This document shows, in pieces, positions 31,983 to 40,400 of a stretch of 64,000 nt of DNA. The position numbers and the translations under genes were made by a program. Under the pieces are notes generated by a model, which had not been told where the DNA came from, did not search any database, and saw only the letters and a list, made by a program, of their open reading frames with translations. The first letter of the stretch is position 1. Each line of letters starts with the position of its first letter. Source of the stretch: Deltaproteobacteria bacterium (GTDB lineage: Bacteria; Desulfobacterota; Desulfuromonadia; Geobacterales; Pseudopelobacteraceae); assembly GCA_021780495.1 (NCBI GenBank), contig JAJXYO010000026.1:1-64000 (forward strand), in the 5' to 3' direction.

Positions 31983-33395
31983 TCATTCGGCACAGCAGGA
32001 GAGCAGGCTGATATCCCGGTCGAACCCCTGGGCACAGAGTTTAAGCCCTTCTCCGATGGACGGGTAGACGTGCATGGTGGCGGCCAGGTCGGTCACCGTT
32101 GCCCGCAGGTGCAGGGCCAGGGCGGCCTCATTGATCATGTCCGCCCCACGGTGACAGACCAGGTGCACCCCGAGAATCCGTCCGCTGACCCGGTCGGCGA
32201 TCATCTTGATTACGCCCTCTGTCATGCCGGTAACATGCGCCTTGGGAATTGCGCTGACCGGCATGCAGTTGACGGCACAGTCATAGCCCGCCTGCCGGGC
32301 GCTCTCCTCGCTGTGGCCCACCATGGCCACTTCCGGATCGGTAAAGATTGCCATGGGAGCGGCCAGATAATCCATCCTGCAGTCGCAACCCTGATTGAAC
32401 ATATCGTCTACCGCGATAATACCTTCCTTAGCTCCCACCGTTGCAATCATCATCCTGCCGACCACATCGCCGGCCGCCCAGATACCATTCACCGAGCTGC
32501 GCATGTGCCGGTCGGTGATGATGAATCCTTTTTTGTCCAGTGCCACGCCGGTCGTGTCCAGACCGATGCCTGTTGTGGCCGGGACTGTTCCGACCGCCAG
32601 CAGCAGCGATTCACAGGTGTATTTGTGACGCTTTTCAGCGACATCGGCATAGACCACATTCAGCTCTCCGAGTCTGTCCAGAGAGCAAAATGTTACCTCG
32701 GTAACGATCTTGATGCCTTCTTTTTCCAGAATGTTCTGTATCGATGCGGATAGTTCCTGCTCGATGGCCGGCAGCAAGCGCGGGCCATGTTCAAGTATGG
32801 TCACCCGGCATCCCAGGCGGTGGTACATCTGGCCCAGTTCGACGGCGATTACCCCCCCGCCGATGATGACAAGCGAGGCGGGAATTTTCTTGAGCAGCAG
32901 GGCGCTGCGGCTGGTGTAATAGGTGCATTTGTCAAGACCCGCCAGGGGGGGGATGCGGGGAGTACCCCCTACGGCAATCAGGATGCGCTCGGATTGGTAC
33001 GGCCGGTCATCGCACACGACCGTCTGCGCATCGCTGAAACGGGCCGTGCCTTTGACCAGATCCAGGCCTTTCATGCTGCCGAGAACGTCCAGATAACGAT
33101 CCTTGCGCAGCCCGGTTACAACTGCATCCCGGTGTTTGAAGAGCTGGTCCGTATCAACGGCGTGGTTGTTGTTTTCGATGTTGAGTCCGATCCTGTTTCC
33201 CAGAAGTGTTTCATGCTTGAAAAGGGCGGCATGGATCATTGTCTTGCTGGGTATACAACCCCAGTTGATGCACGTGCCACCCAGAACGCTTTTCTCGAAC
33301 ATCAGAACCCGCGCCCCATAGCTTGTGGCACGCAGGGCCGCGGCAAAAGCAGTGGAACCGGAACCGACTATGATCAGGTCATAACTGGCTTTCAT
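31983..33395 (-). CDS. merA: Mercuric reductase-like flavoprotein (MerA core, no HMA domain)
   Basis: A 470-residue FAD/NAD(P)H disulfide oxidoreductase. It has the FAD motif VGSGSTAFAAALRA, redox pair GGTCINWGCIPSK, NAD(P)H motif IIGGGVIAVELG and GIWAAGDV. The C-terminal EGLKLCAQGFDRDISLLSCCAE, with vicinal cysteines 467-468, is the hallmark of MerA, which uses them to hand Hg(II) to the active site. The N-terminal metal-binding domain of many MerA proteins is absent, as in core-only forms. No merR, merT or merP is adjacent, so another role (a general disulfide reductase) is possible. Confidence 0.8.
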   Translation of the reverse strand: MKASYDLIIVGSGSTAFAAALRATSYGARVLMFEKSVLGGTCINWGCIPSKTMIHAALFKHETLLGNRIGLNIENNNHAVDTDQLFKHRDAVVTGLRKDRYLDVLGSMKGLDLVKGTARFSDAQTVVCDDRPYQSERILIAVGGTPRIPPLAGLDKCTYYTSRSALLLKKIPASLVIIGGGVIAVELGQMYHRLGCRVTILEHGPRLLPAIEQELSASIQNILEKEGIKIVTEVTFCSLDRLGELNVVYADVAEKRHKYTCESLLLAVGTVPATTGIGLDTTGVALDKKGFIITDRHMRSSVNGIWAAGDVVGRMMIATVGAKEGIIAVDDMFNQGCDCRMDYLAAPMAIFTDPEVAMVGHSEESARQAGYDCAVNCMPVSAIPKAHVTGMTEGVIKMIADRVSGRILGVHLVCHRGADMINEAALALHLRATVTDLAATMHVYPSIGEGLKLCAQGFDRDISLLSCCAE

Positions 33396-33489
33396 CTGTT
33401 CGTTCTCCGATTCTGTCTGCCGTCAGTCACTGTCATGATACAGGAAAGATACACCTGCTCCCGTTTCCCGGCAACCAGCATTCAGTGTA

Positions 33490-33852
33490 TCATGAATCTA
33501 CCGGGTTACCCTGGGTCTCCACATCGTAAATCTGCATCAGCGTTTCCGGGGTGTAGGCGCAGACATTCTTCCGCACTCCTGTTTTGCCTTTGTGGACCCA
33601 CTCGACCCTGTCTCCGTTGGTATCATGCAACAGTGTTACCCGCGAACCGCTGACACGTCTGATTTCCTTCCACATGTCATCCATGGTGAGCAGATCGATA
33701 CCACCGAATTCCTCGGTTCCCTTGGTGTTGTCGATAAAACGTTCGATCAGGTCGTAATCCAGGAAATCTTCCTCTTTCCTCCACCACTTGACGAAGCAAA
33801 ACTTTTCTGACTGTCGTTCGTTAATGGTCTTAATAATATCATTGCCTCTCAT
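33490..33852 (-). CDS. Hypothetical cytoplasmic protein, 120 residues
   Basis: No family recognised. The sequence is mixed alpha/beta without signal or membrane segments: MRGNDIIKTINERQSEKFCF, DYDLIERFIDNTKGTEEFGG, then a beta-like RVTLLHDTNGDRVEWVHKG. Base composition and codon use look native and a ribosome-site GGAGGTG lies just before ATG 33852. It is alone between merA-like and the divergent small membrane gene. Confidence 0.6.
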   Translation of the reverse strand: MRGNDIIKTINERQSEKFCFVKWWRKEEDFLDYDLIERFIDNTKGTEEFGGIDLLTMDDMWKEIRRVSGSRVTLLHDTNGDRVEWVHKGKTGVRKNVCAYTPETLMQIYDVETQGNPVDS

Positions 33853-34081
33853 GGCACACCTCCCGCTTCCGCTGTACTTAGCGGTTGTCCCGCTTGCTCC
33901 CTTTTGGATTTATTATACTCCCTCTAAAGCAGTAAGGAGACTTAATTGTAGAGGTAACGGGTGCGATTTGACACATATTTGCGGGTGATTACCAAGTAAC
34001 TTGATCGTCTTTGCAGCAGAAGGTGTATACTATAATCAAAGAATCCCTGATCGGGACGCCGTTTCGGAAAGGAGGCTCGCG

Positions 34082-34300
34082 ATGGTAGCTGTTCTTAATA
34101 ACATTATCATAGCCATATCGGCTACGTCACAGATGATGCTTATATTCTTCGGCGCATTTTTTGTGGTGTATGTGTTGGCTCGTGCATTGCTGCCCCTTGA
34201 ACGTGGTCTCTCAAAATATGTCTGGGATCATAGCGGTTCGCTTAAACCGGCGGGCACAAAGGGGTCATTCAAGGAGTTTAGTCAAAAACATCATACCTAG
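34082..34300 (+). CDS. Small single-pass membrane protein
   Basis: A 72-residue protein with one long hydrophobic helix (about residues 4-38) followed by a short charged tail rich in Lys and Ser. No family recognised. ATG 34082 is chosen because AGGAGG lies six bases before it. A TATAAT box is at 34031-34036. It is followed after 130 bases by a ferritin-like gene on the same strand. Confidence 0.55.
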   Translation: MVAVLNNIIIAISATSQMMLIFFGAFFVVYVLARALLPLERGLSKYVWDHSGSLKPAGTKGSFKEFSQKHHT

Positions 34301-34432
34301 AGTTGATAGGGGGGCGTATCTGATTATTTTGGTCAAGATCGTTTGTGGAGTTTGGTTAAAAGTGATACCATGAACTACAGAAACAGAGATATATGTGCGA
34401 AGCAACTGTAAAGGTGTTGAAAGGAGAGCGCC

Positions 34433-34921
34433 ATGAACATCATCGAATGCACCATAAAAATGAAACAGGAAACGAAGGCGCATTATGAACGTCTCTCGGA
34501 GGCTGTCACTGAAGATGAGTTGAAACGCCTGTTTGCCATGTTGGCGGCTGAAGAGGGAGAGCATATACAGAAGCTGATTGTGCTGAAAGACGATATGAAA
34601 AAAGTAGGTACGTCATCACTCGATGCGCTTGATGAAAGCGTATGTGTGTACAGCCCGCATATAGATCCGCGGCATCTGGCGGAAAGCCTGAGCCATGATC
34701 CGGATGCGTACAGGCATATAGTGCATGAAGAGGAGGATACGATTGAGTTCTTCGACCAACTGAAAAATCAGGCTGAGAATGAACAGATGAAGAGGGTTTG
34801 CCAGGTACTGGCAGATAAAGAGCGGGAACATCTGGCGACGCTTGAAAATATATATTTCTTTGTCGAAGAACCCAGAACATATCTGGAGTGGGGCGAATTC
34901 AGCAACCTTAAGGGACTCTGA
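34433..34921 (+). CDS. Diverged rubrerythrin/ferritin-like protein
   Basis: A 162-residue four-helix protein. Half-site one is KQETKAHYERLSEA...AEEGEHIQKL (ExxH); half-site two is HEEEDTIEFFDQLKNQA...ADKEREHLATLENI (ExxH). No rubredoxin domain. Probably an iron- or peroxide-handling protein. AAAGGAG precedes ATG 34433. It is followed after 21 bases by a small unknown gene and then a long palindromic terminator, which together define a compact unit. Confidence 0.78.
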   Translation: MNIIECTIKMKQETKAHYERLSEAVTEDELKRLFAMLAAEEGEHIQKLIVLKDDMKKVGTSSLDALDESVCVYSPHIDPRHLAESLSHDPDAYRHIVHEEEDTIEFFDQLKNQAENEQMKRVCQVLADKEREHLATLENIYFFVEEPRTYLEWGEFSNLKGL

Positions 34922-34942
34922 CCGTAGAAAGGAGTGTGCGCC

Positions 34943-35149
34943 ATGACAGCCAGCATGTTTGATCGGGTATGTTACAGGACAGAACAGCGGGAAGAGAATG
35001 TACTGCTGCTTAATTTAAAGAGCGGGCTTCTGGGCTATACCTTTGGATGCACGGAAGCCGGGGAAACAATCCAGGTCAAACTCATGAATGGTGAGCTGGA
35101 TTCCTGGGGCCGTGATGAGTGTGTCGAATCATCCTCCGGTCCGTTCTGA
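34943..35149 (+). CDS. Small hypothetical protein, 68 residues
   Basis: A 68-residue soluble protein of unknown family: MTASMFDRVCYRTEQREE then beta-like VLLLNLKSGLLGYTFGC and ETIQVKLMNGELDSW. AGGAG lies eight bases before ATG 34943. Two cysteines in the first half and one near the end. It is the last gene before the 24-bp palindrome and likely co-transcribed with the ferritin-like gene. Confidence 0.5.
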   Translation: MTASMFDRVCYRTEQREENVLLLNLKSGLLGYTFGCTEAGETIQVKLMNGELDSWGRDECVESSSGPF

Positions 35150-35164
35150 ACCGACAAGTAGATG

Positions 35165-35214
35165 CCCTGAAACAGAACAGGCCCGGCAGGTGCCGGGCCT
35201 GTTCTGTTTCAGGG
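35165..35214. terminator. Perfect 24-bp palindrome at a convergent junction
   Basis: Arms 35165-35188 and 35191-35214 are exact inverted copies around GG. They separate the ferritin-like unit from convergent prsR. No T tract follows. Same design as the palindrome at 4910-4961. Confidence 0.75.
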
Positions 35215-35325
35215 CTATTTCAGCGGCAGGGTGATGCCTGTCTGCAAAACAACTCTGACACCAGCAAGAACATTAAGCCGAGGTGGCCGCATCCGGCGAT
35301 CGTGGGGGCTCGTCTGTTGAGGGTC

Positions 35326-36702
35326 CTACTCCAACGGTTTTGAGATGTTATATTTTTTTACCAGATCATACAGGGTCGGCCTGCTGATCCCCAATATCTC
35401 TGCGGACTTGGCCATGTTGTTCCTCTGGTTTTCCATGGCGGAAATCACCATATCGCGCTCAACCATGTCGCGGGCGTCCTTCAGGGTCAGGTTGCTGAAA
35501 GAGTGACGTCCATCCTTGACCGTTTTGAACGAAAAATCAAGGGCATCAGGGTCAATTACCGGCCCATCGGACATGATGACCGCCCGTTGTATCTTGTTCT
35601 CCAGTTCCCGCACATTACCGGGCCACTCATAGGTTTCAAGCAGTTTTACCGAGTCGGTGCTAAAATGACGCGACCTTTTCCTGAATTCCTTGGCATAGCG
35701 GTGTAGAAAAAAATTTGCCAGTAGCATGATATCCTCTCCCCGATTTCGCAGAGGCGGCAGTTTGATGTGAATGACCGAGATCCGGTAGTAGAGATCTTCG
35801 CGAAAGGCACCTGCCTCGGTTTCCTTGATGATATCCCGGTTGCTGGCAGCAATGATGCGGGCATCAACCGGGATGTCTTCCCTGCCGCCAACACGCTGGA
35901 TGGTCTTGACCTGAAGAAATCGAAGCAGCTTGACCTGGAGATTGAGAGGCAGTTCTCCGATCTCGTCGAGGAAAAGGGTCCCTTTGTTGGCGTATTCTAC
36001 CTTCCCCTGAACCCGCGTATTGGCGCCGCTGAAGGAGCCTTTTTCGTGGCCGAACAACTCCGACTCCAGCAGGTTTTCCGGGATGGCCCCGCAGTTTATG
36101 GCAATAAAATCCTTTGGCCTTCGTGCGCTGAGCTCATGGATTGCCTGGGCAACCAGTTCCTTTCCGGTACCACTTTCACCGGTAATGAGCACCGCCACCT
36201 CTGATGCAGCGACCTTACGAATGGAGGAGAATACCTCCAGCATACGTGGCGATGTGCCGATGATTCCGCTTAAATTGTGACCACGATGGTCGATACTACT
36301 CTGAAGGCGCGAATTTTCATGTTCAATGGCAGCAAGATGATGGGCTCTCTTGAGGATTACCTTCAGTTCACTCAGATCGAAGGGTTTGCAGTAATAGTCG
36401 TAGGCACCGTTTTTTACCGCCCGTAACGCATTTTCCCGCTCTCCATGGCCGGTGATCATGATGACTTTGGTCGCCGGAGCCCACCGCAGGATTTCCTCAA
36501 GGCACCTGAAACCCTCTTCGCAGCCTTCTTCGTCGGGAGGCAAGCCGAGATCGAGAGTAATCACTTTCGGCGCATGCCTTTTTATGAGTGTGAGTGCTTC
36601 CTGGCGGTTGCCTGCATCGAACACCTCATATTCATGTGCGAGCGCCCAGCGCAGCTGATTGCGTATTTCATGATCGTCTTCGACAATGATGATCTTTTCC
36701 AT
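35326..36702 (-). CDS. prsR: PrsR-type sigma-54 response regulator of an EPS/PEP-CTERM locus
   Basis: A 458-residue NtrC-class activator: receiver (IIIVEDDHEIR, phosphorylation Asp in ITLDLGLPP, Lys in YYCKPFD), AAA+ domain with GESGTGKELVAQAIH and a C-terminal Fis-type helix-turn-helix. The loop that touches sigma-54 reads GSFSGA rather than the usual GAFTGA. PrsR homologues, paired with PrsK, switch on EPS and PEP-CTERM genes from sigma-54 promoters. ATG 36702 has AAGGTG upstream. It lies 13 bases after prsK. Confidence 0.88.
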   Translation of the reverse strand: MEKIIIVEDDHEIRNQLRWALAHEYEVFDAGNRQEALTLIKRHAPKVITLDLGLPPDEEGCEEGFRCLEEILRWAPATKVIMITGHGERENALRAVKNGAYDYYCKPFDLSELKVILKRAHHLAAIEHENSRLQSSIDHRGHNLSGIIGTSPRMLEVFSSIRKVAASEVAVLITGESGTGKELVAQAIHELSARRPKDFIAINCGAIPENLLESELFGHEKGSFSGANTRVQGKVEYANKGTLFLDEIGELPLNLQVKLLRFLQVKTIQRVGGREDIPVDARIIAASNRDIIKETEAGAFREDLYYRISVIHIKLPPLRNRGEDIMLLANFFLHRYAKEFRKRSRHFSTDSVKLLETYEWPGNVRELENKIQRAVIMSDGPVIDPDALDFSFKTVKDGRHSFSNLTLKDARDMVERDMVISAMENQRNNMAKSAEILGISRPTLYDLVKKYNISKPLE

Positions 36703-36715
36703 AGGCACCTTTTGG

Positions 36716-38776
36716 TCAAGCCGCTCCGACCTGGATCTTTGGCAGCCATACGGTGAATTCAGAACCCTGATCAATGGTACTTACGACCTCGATTCTGCCG
36801 CCGTGCGCCTCAATAATCTGCCTGCTCTGGTAGAGTCCTATCCCCATGCCTTTTTTCTTGGTACTCGCGAAGGGTTTGAACAACACGCTCTGCATGAACG
36901 CCGCCGGGATGCCGCAACCCTGATCCTTGACGCGAATGAAGGGACTTCCGTTTTCCCCCACTTCCACCCGCACCGGCGTACTGCCGTCCGTAGCCTCAAC
37001 CGCATTGAGCATGAGATTGAGAGTAACTTTCTGCAGTTCTTCCCGGTCCACTTCCGCAATAACACTCGTTCCCGTCACTTCCAGTTTTGATATGTTGGCG
37101 AGAGCGGCGGTATCATGCGCCATCTGCAGCAGATCGACGGGTGTTCGTTGCAGTGCGCTGTTTTCAGGCAGGTCCTTCAGGCGCGCGATCAACGTATTCA
37201 TCTTGACGACAGTCTTTCCGAGGGAGCTGAGCAGGTCATCTTGGAAGTCGGGCGCGTTGATATGTTCCTGCGCATTTTCGAGCAGCAGGGACAGCGTTAC
37301 TACAAGATTCTTTAGATCATGCATAACAAATGTAGAAACCTTGCCGATAGCCGCCAACTCGCGTGAACAGAACAGCTGCTCCGAAAGTCGCAAATTCAGT
37401 AGCGCCGATGCAGCCTGGTTTGCAAGAGTCCTCATTAAGTCAAAATCTTCATGGGTGTAGATTTCATCCTGGTTGTGAGGCCGCCCCAGCAGAATAAAGC
37501 CATCCACCGCATCGTTCAAGAATAGCGGTATTATGAAGCAGGCATCAGTCTGGCTGAAAAGCGTGCTGTGACGGTCGATTTCAGGTGCCGCGATATTACT
37601 CCGCAAATCGACAATCCATCTGATGCTGGCCAGCAGTTTGATCGCCGGGTCGTTGACGCTGAAGCTGGCATCATCACGTTCCATTTCAATGCCGGCGGCC
37701 TGCCGATACATGGTCCGTTCCTGGTTAATGATGAACAGAACACCCGTCCGCATGCCGAATGTGTCACAAAACTCTGAAACGATTGAATGTATCAGGTGGT
37801 CGCTGGTCTGCGATGCAGACAGGCGCTCGGTGAACTGCAGCCACTGGTTACGGTAATCGTACTTGTTCTGATAAAAGTTCTTGTGGATGAAGATCGTTAC
37901 CCGGCGTTTTACCCTTTCCGAAAAGAGAATTACGGACAATCCGAGTCCGGAGAAAAAGACCATGGAGAAGATCATTGCTCGATAAAACCCATCTCCGAAG
38001 TACTTCATCCCTTCTCCGGCAAGTCCGAGGAAGATGATGTACATACCGACCGCGAGAAGTACCACCGACTTACATGCAATCTGTTGCGAGACGTATACAT
38101 TGACGCCGCTGCCTCGCTTCAGACGGGAATAGAACATCATAGCCAGAGCGGTGATCAGAGCGATGGCCCGCATTGGAACCAGCTGCGAGTTAAGAGCGTG
38201 AAAGAGAAGGGTATGGCTGTAGAATATGATCAATATGGCAAGGTATCCCCCGGCACCCAGTAACTCGAACTTGATCTTCCAGCGTGAGGTCAGGTTTGTA
38301 TGCGACAGCGTCATTTCCAGTTGAATCAGGGCCGCGACCAGATACACCAGCACCAGGATGTAAAATATGAAGCCGCAATCTCCGAGAAAGTGAACTTTCC
38401 CCGTAAGAATGTCGGCCGAGTAGCTGAAAGAACGGTTGGGTAGCGAGAGAAACAGGATGACTATCAGCGGCGATACGGTCAGCAGAAGCCGCAAAGGCAA
38501 CGGGATTGCGTGCTGCCTGTTCTTTCGAGCATAGGTTATGGCGAACCAGAGCCAGGCCGGCGCCAGCACAGCTTCTGCCATCAGAGTCAGTATGTTCCAA
38601 ACAAAGAGCTGTTCGGGATGATACAGCGCCATCAGGTCAAAAAGCTCCAAAACCGCAGATGCCACGATTGCAATGGTAAGCGCGACAGGCGGGGCGGTTG
38701 TGTTGCTGCGGAGTGTGAAATAGAGCAAGAACATGACCGCTGCAATGATTGCTGTGATGGAGAGTGCCTGTGTCAT
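36716..38776 (-). CDS. prsK: PrsK-type membrane histidine kinase
   Basis: A 686-residue kinase. The N-terminal half has eight or so transmembrane helices (to about residue 285), then a GAF-like domain (TFGMRTGVLFIINQERTMY). The kinase core follows with phospho-acceptor FVMHDLKNLVVTLSLLLENA, N box LMLNAVEATDG and G boxes VKDQGCGIPA and KGMGIGLYQSRQI. This layout is that of the XrtA/PEP-CTERM kinase PrsK. ATG 38776 is preferred over TTG 38791, with GGATGG upstream. It is flanked by an epimerase and prsR in one operon. Confidence 0.88.
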   Translation of the reverse strand: MTQALSITAIIAAVMFLLYFTLRSNTTAPPVALTIAIVASAVLELFDLMALYHPEQLFVWNILTLMAEAVLAPAWLWFAITYARKNRQHAIPLPLRLLLTVSPLIVILFLSLPNRSFSYSADILTGKVHFLGDCGFIFYILVLVYLVAALIQLEMTLSHTNLTSRWKIKFELLGAGGYLAILIIFYSHTLLFHALNSQLVPMRAIALITALAMMFYSRLKRGSGVNVYVSQQIACKSVVLLAVGMYIIFLGLAGEGMKYFGDGFYRAMIFSMVFFSGLGLSVILFSERVKRRVTIFIHKNFYQNKYDYRNQWLQFTERLSASQTSDHLIHSIVSEFCDTFGMRTGVLFIINQERTMYRQAAGIEMERDDASFSVNDPAIKLLASIRWIVDLRSNIAAPEIDRHSTLFSQTDACFIIPLFLNDAVDGFILLGRPHNQDEIYTHEDFDLMRTLANQAASALLNLRLSEQLFCSRELAAIGKVSTFVMHDLKNLVVTLSLLLENAQEHINAPDFQDDLLSSLGKTVVKMNTLIARLKDLPENSALQRTPVDLLQMAHDTAALANISKLEVTGTSVIAEVDREELQKVTLNLMLNAVEATDGSTPVRVEVGENGSPFIRVKDQGCGIPAAFMQSVLFKPFASTKKKGMGIGLYQSRQIIEAHGGRIEVVSTIDQGSEFTVWLPKIQVGAA

Positions 38777-38792
38777 GGTGTGACCATCCAAG

Positions 38793-39824
38793 TTAATGCG
38801 CCAGTTTCTTCATGTACCACCACAATGCGACCTCCAGTCCCTCTTCGACGGAATGGGTGGGTGCATAACCAAGAAGCTGCGATGCCTTGCTGATATCCGC
38901 CTGGGAGTGAAGCACATCCCCGGTTCTGAATTCCCGATAGACCGGTCTGCTGTCTTTGATGTGGCCGTAGTGGGGCAGAAGCTGTTTGCGCAGCACGTAA
39001 TACAGGTTGTTCAGGCTGGTTCGGCCGTTGACAGCGACATTATAGACCTCATTGACCGCCTGGCGGTTACGCGTCAGCGCCGCCAGCAGATTGACCTGCA
39101 CCACATTATCTATGTAGCAGAAATCCCGGCTTGTTTCGCCGGTGCCGTTGATATAGACAGTTTCAGCGCTGCACAGCGCCGAGATCCAGTGCGGGATGAC
39201 GGCTGCATAGGCGCCTTCCGGGTCCTGCCGGGGTCCAAACACATTGAAATACCGCAGACCGATGGTCTCCAGTCCGTACAGTTGCGAGAAAACGCGGGCA
39301 TACAACTCAGCCACTTTTTTGCTGACAGCATAGGGTGAAAGTGGATTGCCCGTGACATCCTCGACCTTGGGGAGGTCGGGCTGGTCGCCATAAACGGCGC
39401 TGCTGCTGGCATACACTACCCGATTGACCTGTTCGTCGCAGGCCGCCTTGAAGATGGAAAGGGTTCCATTGACATTGTTATCGTTGCAGTACAGCGGATC
39501 CTCGATGGAATGTGGAACCGAACCGAGCGCCGCCTGATGAAGGACGATATCCGCCCCCTTGCAGGCCGATCGGCATGTGGCAAGATGACGTATATCGCCT
39601 TCGATAAGCTGAAACCGCTGCCATTTGCGCTCTCCAACCAACGCCTGCACTTCTGTCAGATTTTCCCGCTTTCCGGTAGAAAAATTATCGAGCCCGACTA
39701 CCTGCTGATCCAGCCGCAACAGTTCCTCCAGCAGGTTGGAACCGACAAACCCGGCAACGCCGGTAATCAGCCACCGTTTAGGTGAAATGCGTATATGGTT
39801 TCGTGCGGTATCGTAAGTATTCAT
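38793..39824 (-). CDS. UDP-N-acetylhexosamine C4-epimerase-like SDR enzyme
   Basis: A 343-residue extended short-chain dehydrogenase. It has the NAD motif WLITGVAGFVGSNLLEELL, VVGLDNFSTG, catalytic YASSSAVYGDQP and the YAVSKK (YxxxK) pair, and GLRYFNVFGPRQDPEGAYAAVIP. It most resembles the WbpP/TviC epimerases acting on UDP-GlcNAc/GalNAc and their uronates, so it likely supplies a sugar for EPS. ATG 39824 is placed five bases after AAAGGA. First gene of the epimerase-prsK-prsR operon. Confidence 0.85.
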   Translation of the reverse strand: MNTYDTARNHIRISPKRWLITGVAGFVGSNLLEELLRLDQQVVGLDNFSTGKRENLTEVQALVGERKWQRFQLIEGDIRHLATCRSACKGADIVLHQAALGSVPHSIEDPLYCNDNNVNGTLSIFKAACDEQVNRVVYASSSAVYGDQPDLPKVEDVTGNPLSPYAVSKKVAELYARVFSQLYGLETIGLRYFNVFGPRQDPEGAYAAVIPHWISALCSAETVYINGTGETSRDFCYIDNVVQVNLLAALTRNRQAVNEVYNVAVNGRTSLNNLYYVLRKQLLPHYGHIKDSRPVYREFRTGDVLHSQADISKASQLLGYAPTHSVEEGLEVALWWYMKKLAH

Positions 39825-40400
39825 CTTCATCCTTTCCGCGGCAGTTACCGTAATAATCCCCGAAGCGAAGACCGGCAAAGCCGGTACCGAGAACCGAAAC
39901 CGGCTCATTTCTTTGAGTATTCACGTAACGTTCTCTCTGGGTTTGCACATGGATCTTAAACGCCCGCTGTATCGCCTGCTGTATGGCAACGTGTCACCCT
40001 ACGGAGGTTTCACAGATCATGCCAGTCTGACAGATACTGAAATTAGGCTGTATAACAGCTTGTTAGCCTGTTTGTTGCGTGGTGTTGCCGCTGAATAAAT
40101 GTTGCGATGGAATGCGGCGGGGTTGGTGCGGGATGCCGGACAGGCTCTGAAAAGCCTGTTGTGGCTGAACGTAAAAAAAACTGCGGGTGTTATGATTGGA
40201 GCCACGACGCTATCGGCGGCGGATCGCATGAATACAGACATACCCGTTACAAACGTCAACTTGACAATGGGACCAAATGCGTTACAACTTAATTAACCGT
40301 AATACATGTTTCGAGGCACTTGCTCTGCCCGCTATGACCACTCACGCTGGTCATGATCAGCCTGCGGCAGGATCAACGATAATGATGGTGAGGAAGGATT
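39825..40400. other. Divergent intergenic region before the sigma-54 activator pair
   Basis: About 575 bases between two divergent signalling operons. Short open stretches occur (for example from GTG/ATG near 40099) but have no ribosome site or family match. A GG-N10-GC element lies at 40315-40328 and a small hairpin near 40333-40355. Nothing else was recognised. Confidence 0.4.
40314..40329 (+). promoter_or_regulatory. Candidate sigma-54 promoter
   Basis: AGGCACTTGCTCTGCC has the obligatory GG (40315-40316) and GC (40327-40328) spaced by ten bases and a good GGCAC -24 box; the -12 box CTGC is one base off. It lies 70 bases before the first sigma-54 activator gene. Confidence 0.4.

Noticed and set aside
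34031-34036. Full promoter for the small membrane protein at 34082
   Set aside because: TATAAT is perfect, but no acceptable -35 box lies 16-18 bases upstream, so only the -10 is mentioned in the gene entry.
40099-40296. A 65-codon plus-strand gene in the divergent region
   Set aside because: No ribosome site and no family match; overlapping frames on both strands are equally open, as expected by chance.
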